Notes: generated from the letters alone by a model not told the origin. A stretch of 64,000 nucleotides of DNA from Tenacibaculum adriaticum (GCF_008124875.1 NZ_VNIA01000003.1:186001-250000); one strand, 5' to 3'; shown: positions 26,430 through 37,471, counted from the stretch's first letter. A program made the numbers and translations.

Positions 26430-29270
26430 TTATAATTTAAACTTTAAAGACATGGTGTAGATTCTAGGAGCAGATTCTGTTCCAAATCCAAAACCTCCAC
26501 CCGCAAATCCATTTTGTCTTGCTGTACCAGCACCAGTAGCTTCAGGATCAAAAGATGTATCAGAGAAATTAAATGGGTTTGATACATTGAACCCTAATGT
26601 AAAACTTTCTACTTGCTTTACAAATTTACCAAAGTTATATGAAGCACCAATGTTTCTTATTTTAACAAAATCAGTATCTTCTACCCAATAGCTAGCTAAA
26701 TCAAAAAAGGTTAAGGTAGGGGCACCAGCATTAGCTTGTGCTTCTTGATAATCTAATATTTCTTGAGGGAATCTATCGGCATCACTTACACCACTGAAAA
26801 ACCTTAAAACATCATCAACTGCTACTCCTTGACCTCCAAGTTGATAATCTCCATTTAAGAAAAAGCTGAGTTTGTTGTTAAATGTATAGTTTAGAGAAAA
26901 GTTACCAAAATGGGGAGCAAAAGTCGTTCCTAAGTTTTGATTTCTTTTAATAACAGCTGTTCCATTTTCGATAGTAGTATGAGCACCTCTTAAGTAACCT
27001 AAAGGGAAACCTTCTTTTACAAAAGAACCTAAGAAAGTAAATCCACCTACATTAAATTCAGGAGCTCCCCCAGAACTAACCACTTTATTTTCATTCTTGT
27101 TATAAGATGCATTAAACTGTAAGTTGTGTTTTTCTGTGTTTACTAATGTTGACTGAAGAGATACTTCAAAACCTTTATTGCTAATTTCACCAATATTCTT
27201 TAGTTGAGGATCTAATCCTGATGAATCAGGTTGTGGAGGAGTAAACAAAGCGTCTTCTGTAACTCCATTATAATATGTAAAACCAAATCTAAGACGTTCG
27301 TTGAAAAAACCTAAATCAGCACCAAATTCAGTAGTAGTTACAGTTTCTGAAGTTAAATCTCTGTTACCTGGGTTTAAAAATTCAAAAGATTGATTACCTA
27401 AATAATTATTTGCTTTAATTGTTAAGTCACCACTAAAAGGTGTGGGGAAGTTTGTTGCTTGTCCCCAATTTCCTCTTAATTTAAAAGAAGAGAATGTACT
27501 GCCAAAAGTATTTTTCCAAAAATTTTCTTCAGAAATAATATAAGAGGCACCAAATTTAGGTAAGTATAATAATCCAATATCTTCACCAAAAGCAGTGTTT
27601 CCATCTATTCTTAAGCCTAAATCTATATAGAGCTTATCCCAAAAACTTATATTTTCTGAAAAATATAAACCATAATTAGCAAATCCACTTTGATAATCTT
27701 CTGCGAAAATATCTGAACCATTGATGGTAATTGCCCCGTCTGTTACTCCAGATCCTACAACAGATTGTTGGAAATCATCATTTCTGAAGAATTGACCTCC
27801 AATACTGGAGATAAATGAAAAATCATCACCTATATAAGCTTTATGTTGAGCATTAATTTCTCCTGTCAAAGTAAAAAAATCTCTTGTCGCTCTCTCTATT
27901 GAGCCTTGATTTGTTGTGCCATCGGGAACTGCACCCTTTGCAATAAGTAAAGCATTAGTTTGTATATTCTCTTGTCTATTATTTCTTGAATCGAATCCAA
28001 CTATAGCATTAATCATGAAATTATCAGTAAATTCGTATGTGAATTTATTTGATATTTGGAATCTCTTAACCCTATCGGTTATATCTGTTAACTCACCTTG
28101 TTTTTTCAAATTATTTTTCAAATCATTGAACTCTTCATCATTAAGTTGATCAACATCTCCAAAGCTCCCTCCTTCAATGCTTCCGTATCTAGCCAAACTA
28201 TTATTGGCATTATAATCTCTGGTGTATCCAAAAGATGAAAAAGCCATTGATCCTTGGTAAGTGAATTTATCGGTAATCTTAGCAGTAAATCCAGATCTAA
28301 TGTTTCTGCGAATTTGCTCGTTTACGTTATTAAAGCTGTTATCATAGTACATTGATCCTGAAAAGTTGTATCTAAATTTATCACTACCACCATTCAATCC
28401 AACCCTGTAGTTTTGTAATGTACCATTTCTATATACAAGATCACCTGTTCTTTTAAATCTGTTGAATTGTGTAGTACCACTTATTACACCTGTTTCAGAT
28501 TCTAAACTTATGGTTGTTTTTCCTACTGTTCCCTTCTTAGTGATAATTTGTATAACGCCATTTGCGGCATCAGCTCCATAAAGTGTAGTTGCTGCCCCTC
28601 CTTTAACATATTCTATTTTTTAAATTGATTCAAGTGGAATATCTGCTATTGAAGAACTATTAGCCCCTCCCGTAGCAATTCCAAGCTCAGAATTTGAATT
28701 TAAATTATCCACTCTAATTCCATCTACTATAATAACAGGAGTTGTATTGCCATTAGCGGTTATTGGCCCTCTTGTTCTTATGATTGAAGATGTACCAGGT
28801 TGCCCAGAGCTTAATTTAATTTGAGCTCCTGGTGCACTAGCCTGTAAAAGTTGGTCTAATTGCTTTGTAGGTGTTTTTTCAATATCCTTGCTTGATATTA
28901 CATCAACCGTAGTGCTTAATCTTTTTCTGCCAATTCCTGCGCCTTGTCCAGTAACTATGATTTCATCAAGAATATTTGTATCTCCTTGGAGAGTAATATT
29001 AATAGTATTAGAAGAGCTTATAGCTTTATCAATACTTTTCATGCCTAAAAAACTAAAAACTAAAATATCACCTGTTTTAGCTTTGATGGAGTATTTTCCA
29101 TCAAAATCAGTCTCAGTACCTAGTGTGGTTCCTTTTTTTAATATACTAACTCCGGGTAGTGGGCCTGTTTCATCAGAAACAATACCTGAAATTATTCTAT
29201 CTTGTGCAAAAGAGATTTGCACAACCAGCGCTAACAAAAGCGTTAAAATTCCATTAAACTTTGTTTTCAT
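26430..29270 (-). pseudogene. SusC/RagA TonB-linked outer-membrane protein interrupted by one in-frame TAA
   Basis: Read through, this is a 946-codon susC. The signal peptide (MKTKFNGILTLLLALVVQ...) is the same as in the intact copy. The regulatory-like domain, the TonB-box-like LDEIIVTGQG and the plug (PVIIVDGIRVDNL) follow, and the barrel ends MYTMSLKFKL. After residue 216 (IPLESI) the codon at 28620-28622 is TAA, where family members usually have Glu (LESIEKIEYVKGG). The frame then continues unchanged with KIEYVKGGAATTLYGADAANGVIQIITKKG. Only a single G-to-T change in GAA is needed. The copy is shorter than the first by about 110 residues. It may be a recent pseudogene, a sequence error or a suppressed stop. 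Confidence 0.85.
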
Positions 29271-29393
29271 TGTATAGCTGTTTGAGTTAATGATCAGCTA
29301 AAATCATAAAATTATATCAAAATAGCAATTTTATTGAGAAAAAAAAGTTAAAAAAGTTAATAAGATGCAAATTATTTAAATAACGAGCTAATA

Positions 29394-31067
29394 TTAGAAA
29401 TAATTAATAAAAGTAACAGATAGTTTTGAGCTGTTGTAATCAAAGGGTTTATTTGTTTCTTTTCCTATTGAAACATTGAGGTTTATTTGGGAACTGTTGA
29501 TTCGATAATTGTATCCAACGCCAATTCCTAAAAGAGAAATAGTTTTATTTTTGATATTAACTAAAGAAGCTAAGTCTGTTATACTATATAAATATGATTT
29601 TGATAAGGTAAGATATCTGTATTCTATATTAAAAAAAGAAAACTGAGAGGTAAAAATACTTTGTTCATTAAAGCCTCTTATAGAGTTTACTCCACCTATC
29701 CTGTATAATTCGTTTTTAAACAGTTTGGTTGAATTTAAGTAGCCTGTTGTATTTTTGATGTAAATCGAGCTTCTTTGGTTAAGACCCCATAAAAAGGAAG
29801 TTTCAATGTCAATTTTTAACTGATTTTCGTTTTTACTACTTGATGTTCGTGAACCAATTTTAGGATTTACATAAAAAAAGAACTTCTTATTAAAAAAGAG
29901 ATCCTTACTCATTGCTTGGTATTTGAAAAGAAAACCAATAAATGAGCTGTTAAGATTGGCTATATCATTATTTAAAGTATCCTTCAAAGTATTGTTTGAA
30001 GAATCAAAATCAAAAGTCAAGCCTAAGGAAGTTTTAGGGTTTAAATTGTAGTATGTGTAGTTGTTGAATCTTGTGCTTAAAAAAGTCGAATCTTGTTTGT
30101 GTATATTGAATTTAAATCCAGTTGTGATTCCTGAGTTAAAAATATAGGGAACGCTTGCACTAACTTGTAGATCTTGATTATCATTACCATTTGCTTTCCA
30201 TAGTAATTTAAATTGTTCACCTGTGTGTAATGTATTATTAAGGTTTAGGTTTAAATGACCGTTTAATGAAATTCCTTTCTTTGTTGTGTTGTTTGGATTA
30301 AAATTTAAAAGACCATCAAAATTATTTACGCTATTTTTTTTTAGATATAGGTAGAGTATAGTTGAATCTTTGCTGAATAATATTTCTGGTGGTTTTATTT
30401 CAGAAACAAATTCTAATGATTTTATGGAAGAAGAGATGTTTTTTAATTTTTGATGATTAAAAACAGTGTTAATGTTGATGTTTAAAAAGTGCCTGATGTG
30501 AGATTTTGAAAACTGTTCATATCCTTTGATTATAATCTTGTTGATTTTTCTTTTTTTAGATTGTATGATTGATAGGTCGGCAAATAGTGTTGTTTTTTTT
30601 AATTTGATATTAATGAGTTTTACTTCAGAAAAAGATTTCCCAGTTTTTTCTAGTTCGTTAGAAATAGATAAGAGAGTGTTTGAGAGTTTACTTAAGGGTA
30701 TTGTTATCGTTTTTTTGTTTTTGAAAATTAATGGTTGGTAAAGATTGTTTTTGGGAATTGTGATGGTTGCATGTTTTGTTATTTGACCTAAAGAAAAATA
30801 AGCAGTATAATTTGAGTCTTTAATCTGGGTGCTGTCTATTCTGTTTAAAAAGTAGCCTTGGGCTCTAAGTTTTTCAGAAAAAATATTAATTTCTTTTTCT
30901 ATTGAAGTTTTGTTTGTGTGATTCTTTTTAAAATCAATTTTTTTTAAAACAGAATTTTCTAAACTGTCTTTTGAGGTTAATTTTAGTGTTAATTCCTGTG
31001 CAAATGCGTAATTTGAAATTGCAAATAAGAATACTATATAGATATGTAGTTTAAATTTTACTGTCAA
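29394..31067 (-). CDS. BamA/TamA-like (Omp85 superfamily) outer-membrane protein
   Basis: The 557-residue protein has a signal peptide (residues 1-23, ...ISNYAFAQ). The N-terminal half shows POTRA-like pieces (NKIIIKGYEQFSKSHIRHFLNI with the strand-helix pattern). The second half is a sixteen-strand-type barrel. The Omp85 signature is present near the C-terminus as YRIGGVNSIRGFNEQSIF, the R-G-F motif of the inserted loop, and the last strand ends SVTFINYF. Its length is below that of full BamA (about 800-900), so it fits a TamA/FhaC-like translocation or insertion factor. It is a single gene upstream of the ribosomal region and divergent from it. Confidence 0.8.
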   Translation of the reverse strand: MTVKFKLHIYIVFLFAISNYAFAQELTLKLTSKDSLENSVLKKIDFKKNHTNKTSIEKEINIFSEKLRAQGYFLNRIDSTQIKDSNYTAYFSLGQITKHATITIPKNNLYQPLIFKNKKTITIPLSKLSNTLLSISNELEKTGKSFSEVKLINIKLKKTTLFADLSIIQSKKRKINKIIIKGYEQFSKSHIRHFLNININTVFNHQKLKNISSSIKSLEFVSEIKPPEILFSKDSTILYLYLKKNSVNNFDGLLNFNPNNTTKKGISLNGHLNLNLNNTLHTGEQFKLLWKANGNDNQDLQVSASVPYIFNSGITTGFKFNIHKQDSTFLSTRFNNYTYYNLNPKTSLGLTFDFDSSNNTLKDTLNNDIANLNSSFIGFLFKYQAMSKDLFFNKKFFFYVNPKIGSRTSSSKNENQLKIDIETSFLWGLNQRSSIYIKNTTGYLNSTKLFKNELYRIGGVNSIRGFNEQSIFTSQFSFFNIEYRYLTLSKSYLYSITDLASLVNIKNKTISLLGIGVGYNYRINSSQINLNVSIGKETNKPFDYNSSKLSVTFINYF

Positions 31068-31156
31068 GTTGAGTTAGAAATTGCAAATCAAAAGTAATGT
31101 AATTCCTTAATATTTTTAGGATGAAAAAATACTTTGTAAAAAATAACTTACTGATA

Positions 31157-31187
31157 TTTGAATAATTGGATATTAATCGTACATTTG
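31157..31187 (+). promoter_or_regulatory. Promoter of the str operon (rpsL)
   Basis: TTTG at 31157-31160 and TACATTTG at 31180-31187, with 19 bases between, match the Bacteroidota -33/-7 boxes. A short hairpin (ACTCTC/GAGAGT, 31189-31207) follows right at the predicted transcript start. Confidence 0.75.
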
Positions 31188-31244
31188 CACTCTCTTAAAA
31201 TGAGAGTAAATTAGTAATACAAACGAAAACAGTAATTAATTAGT

Positions 31245-31619
31245 ATGCCAACTATTCAACAATTAGTTCGTAAAGGAAGAACCAAAATAACTAAGAAGAG
31301 TAAATCGGCTGCTTTATCGTCTTGTCCTCAAAGACGTGGAGTTTGTACGCGTGTTTATACTACAACACCAAAGAAACCTAACTCAGCAATGCGTAAAGTG
31401 GCGCGTGTTAGATTAACAAATGGTAATGAGATTAACGCGTATATTCCAGGTGAAGGACATAACTTACAAGAGCACTCGATAGTATTAGTTAGAGGTGGAA
31501 GGGTAAAAGATTTGCCAGGTGTTAAGTATCACGTTGTACGTGGTGCGTTAGATACTGCAGGTGTTGAGGGAAGAACTCAACGTAGATCTAAGTACGGAGC
31601 AAAACGCCCAAAGAAGTAA
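31245..31619 (+). CDS. rpsL: 30S ribosomal protein S12
   Basis: The 124-residue decoding-centre protein has the invariant [18 protein letters not shown] and the [16 protein letters not shown] loop. The lysine in PKKPNS that is often mutated in streptomycin-resistant strains is wild type. It is the first gene of the str operon, 58 bases behind the predicted promoter. No Shine-Dalgarno sequence precedes the ATG, as is usual in this phylum; the region is A-rich instead. Confidence 0.98.
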   Translation: MPTIQQLVRKGRTKITKKSKSAALSSCPQRRGVCTRVYTTTPKKPNSAMRKVARVRLTNGNEINAYIPGEGHNLQEHSIVLVRGGRVKDLPGVKYHVVRGALDTAGVEGRTQRRSKYGAKRPKK

Positions 31620-31651
31620 AATTATTCAATTAACTTTTTTAATGTAAAGAC

Positions 31652-32128
31652 ATGAGAAAAAGAAGAGCGAAAAAAAGAGTATTATTACCGGATCCTAGGT
31701 TTAACGACCAGTTAGTAACACGTTTTGTGAATAACTTAATGTGGGACGGTAAGAAATCTGTCGCGTTCAAAGTGTTTTACGATGCAATGGATATCGTAAA
31801 CGAAAAGAAAACTGATGAAGAAAAATCAGCTTTAGAAGTGTGGAAAGATGGTTTGTCAAATGTAATGCCGCATGTAGAGGTTCGTTCTCGTCGTGTAGGT
31901 GGTGCTACATTCCAGATTCCAATGCAAATTCGTCCAGACCGTAAAGTGTCTATGGCGATTAAATGGATGGTTTCATATGCGCGTAAGCGTAATGAAAAAA
32001 CAATGGCACAACGTTTAGCGGCAGAGATTTTAGCTGCTTCAAAAGAAGAAGGAGCTGCTGTTAAGAAAAGAGTTGATACTCATAAGATGGCTGAAGCAAA
32101 CAAAGCATTCTCACACTTTAGATTCTAA
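31652..32128 (+). CDS. rpsG: 30S ribosomal protein S7
   Basis: The 158-residue S7 organises the 30S head and contacts the E-site. Recognisable parts are [35 protein letters not shown] and the C-terminal AFSHFRF. It lies 32 bp behind rpsL and only 3 bp before fusA, inside the str operon. Length is normal for Bacteroidota. Confidence 0.98.
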   Translation: MRKRRAKKRVLLPDPRFNDQLVTRFVNNLMWDGKKSVAFKVFYDAMDIVNEKKTDEEKSALEVWKDGLSNVMPHVEVRSRRVGGATFQIPMQIRPDRKVSMAIKWMVSYARKRNEKTMAQRLAAEILAASKEEGAAVKKRVDTHKMAEANKAFSHFRF

Positions 32129-32131
32129 GAA

Positions 32132-34249
32132 ATGGCAAGAGATTTAAAATTCACTAGAAATATTGGTATTGCTGCGCATATTGATGCGGGTAAAACAACA
32201 ACTACTGAGCGTATCCTTTACTATACAGGTGTGAGTCATAAAATTGGAGAGGTGCACGATGGTGCTGCTACAATGGACTGGATGGAGCAAGAGCAAGAGC
32301 GTGGTATCACGATTACTTCTGCTGCAACTACATGTGAGTGGAAATTCCCTATCGAAAATGGGCAGCCAACTCCTGATACTAAAGGGTATCATTTCAATAT
32401 TATTGATACTCCTGGTCACGTTGACTTTACTGTAGAGGTAAACCGTTCGTTACGTGTGCTTGATGGATTAGTATTCTTGTTTAGTGCTGTTGATGGTGTA
32501 GAGCCTCAATCAGAAACTAACTGGAGACTTGCTGATAACTACAAAGTACCACGTATTGGTTTTGTAAATAAAATGGACCGTCAAGGGTCTAACTTTTTGG
32601 CTGTTTGTCAACAAGTAAAAGATATGTTGAAGTCTAACGCTGTGCCAATCGTTTTAAATATTGGTGATGAAGCAGATTTTAAAGGGATTGTTGATCTTGT
32701 GAAGAATCGAGCTATTGTATGGCATGATGAAACTCAAGGAGCAACTTTCGATGTAGTCGATATTCCTGAAGACATGAAAGAAGAGGCAAGAGAGTATCGT
32801 GCAAAATTAATCGAAGAGGTTGCCGCGTACGATGAGAACTTGTTAGAGAAATTTATGGAAGATGAAGATTCTATTACAGAAGAAGAAGTACATGCTGCAT
32901 TAAGAGCTGCTGTAATGGACATGTCTATTATTCCTATGATCTGTGGATCTGCATTTAAAAACAAAGGAGTTCAATTCTTATTGGATGCTGTTTGTCGTTA
33001 CTTGCCTTCTCCAACAGATAAAGATGCAATTGTAGGTACTGATCCAGATACAGGAGAAGAAATTTCTCGTAAACCAGATGTAAAGGAGCCGTTTTCGGCA
33101 TTGGCATTTAAGATTGCTACAGATCCTTTTGTAGGACGTTTAGCATTCTTCCGTGCATATTCAGGACGTTTAGATGCAGGTTCATATATCTTGAATAACC
33201 GTTCAGGTAAAAAAGAACGTATTTCTCGTATCTACCAAATGCACTCTAACAAGCAAAATGCAATTGATTATATTGAAGCTGGTGATATTGGAGCAGCTGT
33301 AGGATTTAAAGATATCAAGACTGGAGATACTATGTCTGATGAAAAACATCCTATTATTTTGGAATCTATGGATTTTCCAGATCCCGTAATTGGTATCGCT
33401 GTTGAGCCAAAAACTAAAGCGGATGTAGATAAATTAGGAATGGCTTTATCTAAATTAGCTGAAGAAGATCCAACATTTACTGTTAAAACTGATGAGGCCT
33501 CTGGTCAAACTGTTATTTCAGGAATGGGTGAGTTACACTTAGATATTATTGTAGATCGTTTAAAACGAGAGTTTAAGGTTGAAGTAAACCAAGGAGAGCC
33601 ACAAGTAGAGTACAAAGAAGCTTTAACGGCTACTGCAGAACATAGAGAGGTTTATAAGAAACAATCTGGTGGACGTGGTAAGTTTGCTGATATTGTATTT
33701 ACTATGGAGCCTGCAGAAGAAGGTAAAATCGGATTGCAATTTGAATCTATTATTAAAGGTGGTAATGTTCCTAAAGAATTTATCCCTTCAATTGAAAAAG
33801 GATTTAAAGAAGCAATGAAAAACGGGCCATTAGCTGGATTCGAAATGGATTCTATGAAGATTACCTTAAAGGATGGGTCTTTCCACCCTGTAGATTCTGA
33901 TCAGTTATCGTTCGAATTAGCTGCTAAAATGGGTTATAAAGCTGCTGCTAAAGCTGCAAGAGCTGTAATTATGGAGCCTATAATGAAACTTGAGGTAATT
34001 ACACCTGAAGAAAACATGGGTGATATTGTTGGAGATTTAAATAGAAGAAGAGGACAAGTAAGTGATATGGGAGATAGAGCAGGAGCAAAAACTGTGAAAG
34101 CTACTGTGCCATTATCGGAAATGTTTGGTTATGTAACAACATTAAGAACATTGTCTTCAGGTAGAGCAACTTCTACAATGGAATTTTCTCACTATGCAGA
34201 AACTCCATCTAATGTATCAGAAGATGTAATTGCTAAAGCTAAAGGTTAA
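32132..34249 (+). CDS. fusA: Elongation factor G
   Basis: The 705-residue translocase GTPase has G1 [15 protein letters not shown], switch I/II with [13 protein letters not shown], and G4 NKMDRQG. Domains II to V follow, ending with the typical [19 protein letters not shown]. It catalyses ribosome translocation and, with RRF, recycling. Bacteroidota may carry a second EF-G; none is here. It sits between rpsG and rpsJ in the normal str order, but tuf is not in this operon. Codon use is biased as expected for a highly expressed gene. Confidence 0.98.
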   Translation: MARDLKFTRNIGIAAHIDAGKTTTTERILYYTGVSHKIGEVHDGAATMDWMEQEQERGITITSAATTCEWKFPIENGQPTPDTKGYHFNIIDTPGHVDFTVEVNRSLRVLDGLVFLFSAVDGVEPQSETNWRLADNYKVPRIGFVNKMDRQGSNFLAVCQQVKDMLKSNAVPIVLNIGDEADFKGIVDLVKNRAIVWHDETQGATFDVVDIPEDMKEEAREYRAKLIEEVAAYDENLLEKFMEDEDSITEEEVHAALRAAVMDMSIIPMICGSAFKNKGVQFLLDAVCRYLPSPTDKDAIVGTDPDTGEEISRKPDVKEPFSALAFKIATDPFVGRLAFFRAYSGRLDAGSYILNNRSGKKERISRIYQMHSNKQNAIDYIEAGDIGAAVGFKDIKTGDTMSDEKHPIILESMDFPDPVIGIAVEPKTKADVDKLGMALSKLAEEDPTFTVKTDEASGQTVISGMGELHLDIIVDRLKREFKVEVNQGEPQVEYKEALTATAEHREVYKKQSGGRGKFADIVFTMEPAEEGKIGLQFESIIKGGNVPKEFIPSIEKGFKEAMKNGPLAGFEMDSMKITLKDGSFHPVDSDQLSFELAAKMGYKAAAKAARAVIMEPIMKLEVITPEENMGDIVGDLNRRRGQVSDMGDRAGAKTVKATVPLSEMFGYVTTLRTLSSGRATSTMEFSHYAETPSNVSEDVIAKAKG

Positions 34250-34254
34250 TTAAG

Positions 34255-34560
34255 ATGAGTCAAAAAATTAGAATAAAATTAAAATCTTACGATTACAATT
34301 TAGTAGATAAATCTGCTGAGAAAATCGTAAAGACTGTAAAGAGTACTGGTGCTGTTGTTAACGGACCAATACCATTACCAACTCACAAAAAGATTTTTAC
34401 TGTATTACGTTCACCACACGTAAACAAAAAATCAAGAGAACAATTTGAATTATCTGCTTACAAAAGATTATTAGACATTTATAGTTCTTCTTCGAAAACT
34501 ATTGATGCTTTAATGAAACTTGAGTTGCCAAGCGGTGTTGAAGTTGAGATCAAAGTATAA
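34255..34560 (+). CDS. rpsJ: 30S ribosomal protein S10 (NusE)
   Basis: The 101-residue protein shows [50 protein letters not shown] and the C-terminal [11 protein letters not shown]. Besides its 30S role S10 is NusE in antitermination. It is the last gene of the str transcript here: a strong terminator follows 12 bp after its stop, so S10 is separated from the rplC-led operon that it heads in many bacteria. Confidence 0.98.
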   Translation: MSQKIRIKLKSYDYNLVDKSAEKIVKTVKSTGAVVNGPIPLPTHKKIFTVLRSPHVNKKSREQFELSAYKRLLDIYSSSSKTIDALMKLELPSGVEVEIKV

Positions 34561-34572
34561 GTAAAATATCAG

Positions 34573-34606
34573 CTTTCGGTTTGATTTGTTCAAACCGAAA
34601 GTTTTT
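34573..34606 (+). terminator. Rho-independent terminator after rpsJ
   Basis: CTTTCGGTTTG and CAAACCGAAAG pair perfectly over 11 bp with a 7-nt loop and are followed by TTTTTA. It splits the str operon from the rplC-led operon. The -33 box of the next promoter lies inside the hairpin. Confidence 0.85.
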
Positions 34607-34616
34607 ACTATATTTG
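34585..34616 (+). promoter_or_regulatory. Promoter of the rplC-led ribosomal operon
   Basis: TTTG at 34585-34588 and TATATTTG at 34609-34616, with a 20-base spacer, match the Bacteroidota boxes. The TTTGCAC context repeats that of the rpsL, rpsH and tRNA promoters. Confidence 0.75.
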
Positions 34617-34617
34617 C

Positions 34618-34799
34618 ACGCCCAAAAGTATTTGGGCGTTATTTAAAATTTTGAAAAGTTTCAAAATTAACATGTCCGGAGGGTTTCGCGAAGGAAAAAT
34701 GGTAAAAATATTTCAGGATTAAAGGAAGTATTTTTAATCCTTTTTTTGTGTTAAAATCTAAAAGGGAATAAAAAAGTAAACAATTAATAATTATTTAAT
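34618..34799 (+). promoter_or_regulatory. Structured leader of rplC with attenuator-like terminator
   Basis: The untranslated leader holds three hairpins in a row. The first is ACGCCCAAA/TTTGGGCGT (34618-34639, 4-nt loop). The second is AATTTTGAAA/TTTCAAAATT (34647-34668). The third is AGGATTAAA/TTTAATCCT (34715-34741), followed by seven T, which looks like an intrinsic terminator 52 bases before the start codon. Between the second and third lies GGAGGG and a 16-codon ORF whose TAA falls inside the terminator stem. The layout suggests transcription attenuation of the operon, perhaps by one of its own products such as L3 or L4; this is inference. Confidence 0.55.
34672..34722 (+). CDS. Possible 16-codon leader ORF in rplC leader
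   Basis: An ATG at 34672 opens MSGGFREGKMVKIFQD and stops at 34720-34722, within the 5' arm of the attenuator-like hairpin. An internal ATG at 34699 has AAGGA three bases before it. Translation is unproven and it may simply be part of an RNA structure. Confidence 0.2.
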   Translation: MSGGFREGKMVKIFQD

Positions 34800-35417
34800 A
34801 TGTCTGGGTTAATAGGAAGAAAAGTAGGAATGACCAGCTTATTCGACGAAAACGGGAAGAATATTCCTTGTACAGTAATCGAAGCAGGTCCTTGCGTTGT
34901 TACCCAAGTCAGAACCGAAGAGGTTGACGGCTACAGCGCGTTGCAACTTGGTTTCGATGACAAAAAAGCAAAAAGTTCTAACAAAGCGTTAGACGGTCAC
35001 TTTAAAAAAGCTGGCACAACTGCTAAAAAGAAAGTCGTAGAATTCCAAGGATTTGAAGGAGAGTACAATTTAGGAGACTCTATTACAGTTGAATGTTTTA
35101 CCGAAGGTGAATTCGTAGATGTTTCTGGGATTTCTAAAGGTAAAGGATTTCAAGGTGTTGTTAAAAGACACGGTTTTGCTGGTGTAGGTCAAGCTACTCA
35201 TGGTCAACATAACCGTTTAAGAGCGCCAGGATCTATTGGTGCGGCATCATACCCTGCAAGAGTATTCAAAGGAATGCGTATGGCAGGTCGTATGGGAGGA
35301 GATACAGTTAAAGTTCAAAATTTAAGAGTATTAAAAGTAGTTCCAGAAAAGAACCTTTTAGTTGTTAAGGGAGCAATTCCTGGTCACAAAAACTCTTTTA
35401 TAACTATCGAGAAATAA
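34800..35417 (+). CDS. rplC: 50S ribosomal protein L3
   Basis: The 205-residue L3 starts [19 protein letters not shown] and has the loop [18 protein letters not shown] that reaches the peptidyl-transferase centre, including the glutamine that PrmB methylates in some bacteria. It is the first gene of the S10-type operon here, after a structured leader. Its stop overlaps the rplD start by one base, coupling the two. Confidence 0.98.
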   Translation: MSGLIGRKVGMTSLFDENGKNIPCTVIEAGPCVVTQVRTEEVDGYSALQLGFDDKKAKSSNKALDGHFKKAGTTAKKKVVEFQGFEGEYNLGDSITVECFTEGEFVDVSGISKGKGFQGVVKRHGFAGVGQATHGQHNRLRAPGSIGAASYPARVFKGMRMAGRMGGDTVKVQNLRVLKVVPEKNLLVVKGAIPGHKNSFITIEK

Positions 35418-36046
35418 TGAAAGTAGCGGTATTAGATATCACAGGAAAAGATACTGGTAGAAAAGTCGAACTTTCTAACGAAGTATTCGGAGTAGAGCCA
35501 AACAATCATGCAATTTATTTAGATGTAAAGCAGTACTTGGCTAATCAAAGACAAGGTACTCATAAATCTAAAGAAAGAGCAGAAATTGCTGGTAGTACAA
35601 GAAAGATTAAAAAACAAAAAGGAACAGGTACAGCTCGTGCGGGTAGTATTAAGTCTGGAGTTTTTAGAGGAGGAGGACGTATGTTCGGTCCAAAACCAAG
35701 AAATTATTCTTTTAAGTTAAATAAAAACTTAAAGCGTTTAGCGCGTAAGTCAGCTTTAAGTATTCAAGCTAACGATAAAAATATTTTTGTAATTGAAGAT
35801 TTTAATTTTGAATCTCCAAAAACTAAAAATTTCGTTAATGTATTAAAAGCGTTAGAGTTAGATTCTAAAAAATCATTATTTATATTAGGGGAATCAAGTG
35901 CAAATGTTTATTTGTCTTCTCGTAATTTAAAAGGCTCTAAAGTTGTGGACGCTTCAGGATTAAATACTTACAGTGTTTTAAATGCTAATAAAGTTGTGAT
36001 TTCTGAAAGTTCATTAGAAGGAATTGAATCTAATTTAAGTAAATAG
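35417..36046 (+). CDS. rplD: 50S ribosomal protein L4
   Basis: The 209-residue L4 lines the exit tunnel. Seen are [18 protein letters not shown], the tunnel loop [33 protein letters not shown] and the C-terminal Rossmann-like part ([19 protein letters not shown]). In E. coli L4 represses its own operon; a similar role at the leader upstream of rplC is possible here but not shown. It overlaps rplC by one base. Confidence 0.98.
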   Translation: MKVAVLDITGKDTGRKVELSNEVFGVEPNNHAIYLDVKQYLANQRQGTHKSKERAEIAGSTRKIKKQKGTGTARAGSIKSGVFRGGGRMFGPKPRNYSFKLNKNLKRLARKSALSIQANDKNIFVIEDFNFESPKTKNFVNVLKALELDSKKSLFILGESSANVYLSSRNLKGSKVVDASGLNTYSVLNANKVVISESSLEGIESNLSK

Positions 36047-36054
36047 GGAAGAAA

Positions 36055-36342
36055 ATGAGTATTTTAATAAAACCTATTATTACAGAAAAAGCAACAAGTC
36101 ATAGCGAAAAGTTTAATCGTTATACATTTGTTGTAAACAAGAAGGCTAACAAGCTTGAAATTAAAGATGCTGTAGAGGCAGCTTATGGTGTTACTGTTAA
36201 GGCCGTAAGAACTTTAAATCATCCAGCTTTACGTAAAAGTAAGTATACTAAAAAAGGTATGGTTACTGGTTTAACAAGCGGGTATAAGAAAGCAGTTGTT
36301 CAGTTAGCTGAAGGAGAAATTGATTTTTATAACAATTTATAA
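36055..36342 (+). CDS. rplW: 50S ribosomal protein L23
   Basis: The 95-residue L23 surrounds the tunnel exit and docks trigger factor and SRP. It starts MSILIKPIITEKATSHSEKFN and has YTFVVNKKANKLEIKDAVEAAYGV, the usual core. The gap to rplD is 8 bp. Length is normal. Confidence 0.97.
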   Translation: MSILIKPIITEKATSHSEKFNRYTFVVNKKANKLEIKDAVEAAYGVTVKAVRTLNHPALRKSKYTKKGMVTGLTSGYKKAVVQLAEGEIDFYNNL

Positions 36343-36355
36343 GAAGTAAGACAAA

Positions 36356-37180
36356 ATGTCAGTTAGAAAATTAAAACCAATAACACCAGGTCAGCGTTTT
36401 AGAGTTGTGAATGGGTTCGACACCATCACTACTGATAAGCCGGAAAAGTCATTATTGGCACCGATAAAAAGAACTGGAGGTCGAAACAATCAGGGTCGTA
36501 TGACTACTCGTAACAGAGGTGGAGGTCATAAAAGAAGATATCGTATTATCGATTTTAAAAGAGATAGATATAACGATCCTGCAACAGTAAAAACTATTGA
36601 GTACGATCCAAACCGTACTGCATTTATTGCATTAGTTCAATTTGCTGATGGAGAAAAACGTTATGTAATTGCACAAAACGGTTTAAAAGTAGGTCAAACT
36701 ATCGTTTCAGGTAATGAAGCAACACCAGATGTTGGTAATGCTATGTTGTTAAGCGATATTCCTTTAGGAACTACAATTTCTTGTATAGAGTTACGTCCAG
36801 GGCAAGGAGCTGTTATGGCACGTTCTGCTGGTTCATTTGCTCAATTAATGGCAAGAGATGGTAAATATGCAACAGTAAAGTTACCTTCAGGAGAGACAAG
36901 ATTAATCTTGTTAACATGTATGGCAACTATCGGAGTTGTGTCTAACTCAGATCACCAATTATTAGTATCTGGTAAAGCAGGTAGAAGTAGATGGTTAGGT
37001 AGAAGACCAAGAACGAATGCTGTAAGAATGAACCCTGTAGATCACCCAATGGGTGGTGGTGAAGGACGTTCTTCTGGAGGACATCCAAGATCTAGAAATG
37101 GTATACCTGCTAAAGGATATAAAACTAGATCTAAGACCAAAGCTAGTAATAAGTATATTATAGAACGTAGAAAGAAATAA
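36356..37180 (+). CDS. rplB: 50S ribosomal protein L2
   Basis: The 274-residue L2 is needed for subunit joining and peptidyl-transfer. The C-terminal signature [24 protein letters not shown] holds the conserved histidine near the active centre. The N-terminal [13 protein letters not shown] region and the SH3-like and OB-like domains are in normal order. It is preceded by AAGTAAGAC and no Shine-Dalgarno sequence. Confidence 0.98.
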   Translation: MSVRKLKPITPGQRFRVVNGFDTITTDKPEKSLLAPIKRTGGRNNQGRMTTRNRGGGHKRRYRIIDFKRDRYNDPATVKTIEYDPNRTAFIALVQFADGEKRYVIAQNGLKVGQTIVSGNEATPDVGNAMLLSDIPLGTTISCIELRPGQGAVMARSAGSFAQLMARDGKYATVKLPSGETRLILLTCMATIGVVSNSDHQLLVSGKAGRSRWLGRRPRTNAVRMNPVDHPMGGGEGRSSGGHPRSRNGIPAKGYKTRSKTKASNKYIIERRKK

Positions 37181-37186
37181 TAAATC

Positions 37187-37465
37187 ATGGCAAGATCACT
37201 AAAAAAAGGACCTTACGTTCACTATAAGTTAGAGAAAAAAGTTTTAGCTAACGTAGAATCAGATAGTAAATCTGTTATCAAAACTTGGTCAAGAGCAAGT
37301 ATGATAACTCCTGATTTTGTTGGACAAACAATTGCTGTTCACAATGGAAAGCAATTTGTACCAGTATACGTTACAGAAAACATGGTAGGTCATAAATTAG
37401 GCGAATTTTCACCAACACGTTCATTCCGTGGACACGCTGGTGCAAAAAATAAAGGAAAAAAATAG
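37187..37465 (+). CDS. rpsS: 30S ribosomal protein S19
   Basis: The 92-residue S19 sits in the 30S head with S13. [19 protein letters not shown] and the [22 protein letters not shown] ending are diagnostic. It starts 6 bp after rplB and ends 6 bp before rplV. Confidence 0.98.
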   Translation: MARSLKKGPYVHYKLEKKVLANVESDSKSVIKTWSRASMITPDFVGQTIAVHNGKQFVPVYVTENMVGHKLGEFSPTRSFRGHAGAKNKGKK

Positions 37466-37471
37466 TAGGAA

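Noticed and set aside
24976..29270. Second SusCD pair as an active utilisation locus
   Set aside because: The susC has an in-frame TAA, so function cannot be claimed from this sequence.
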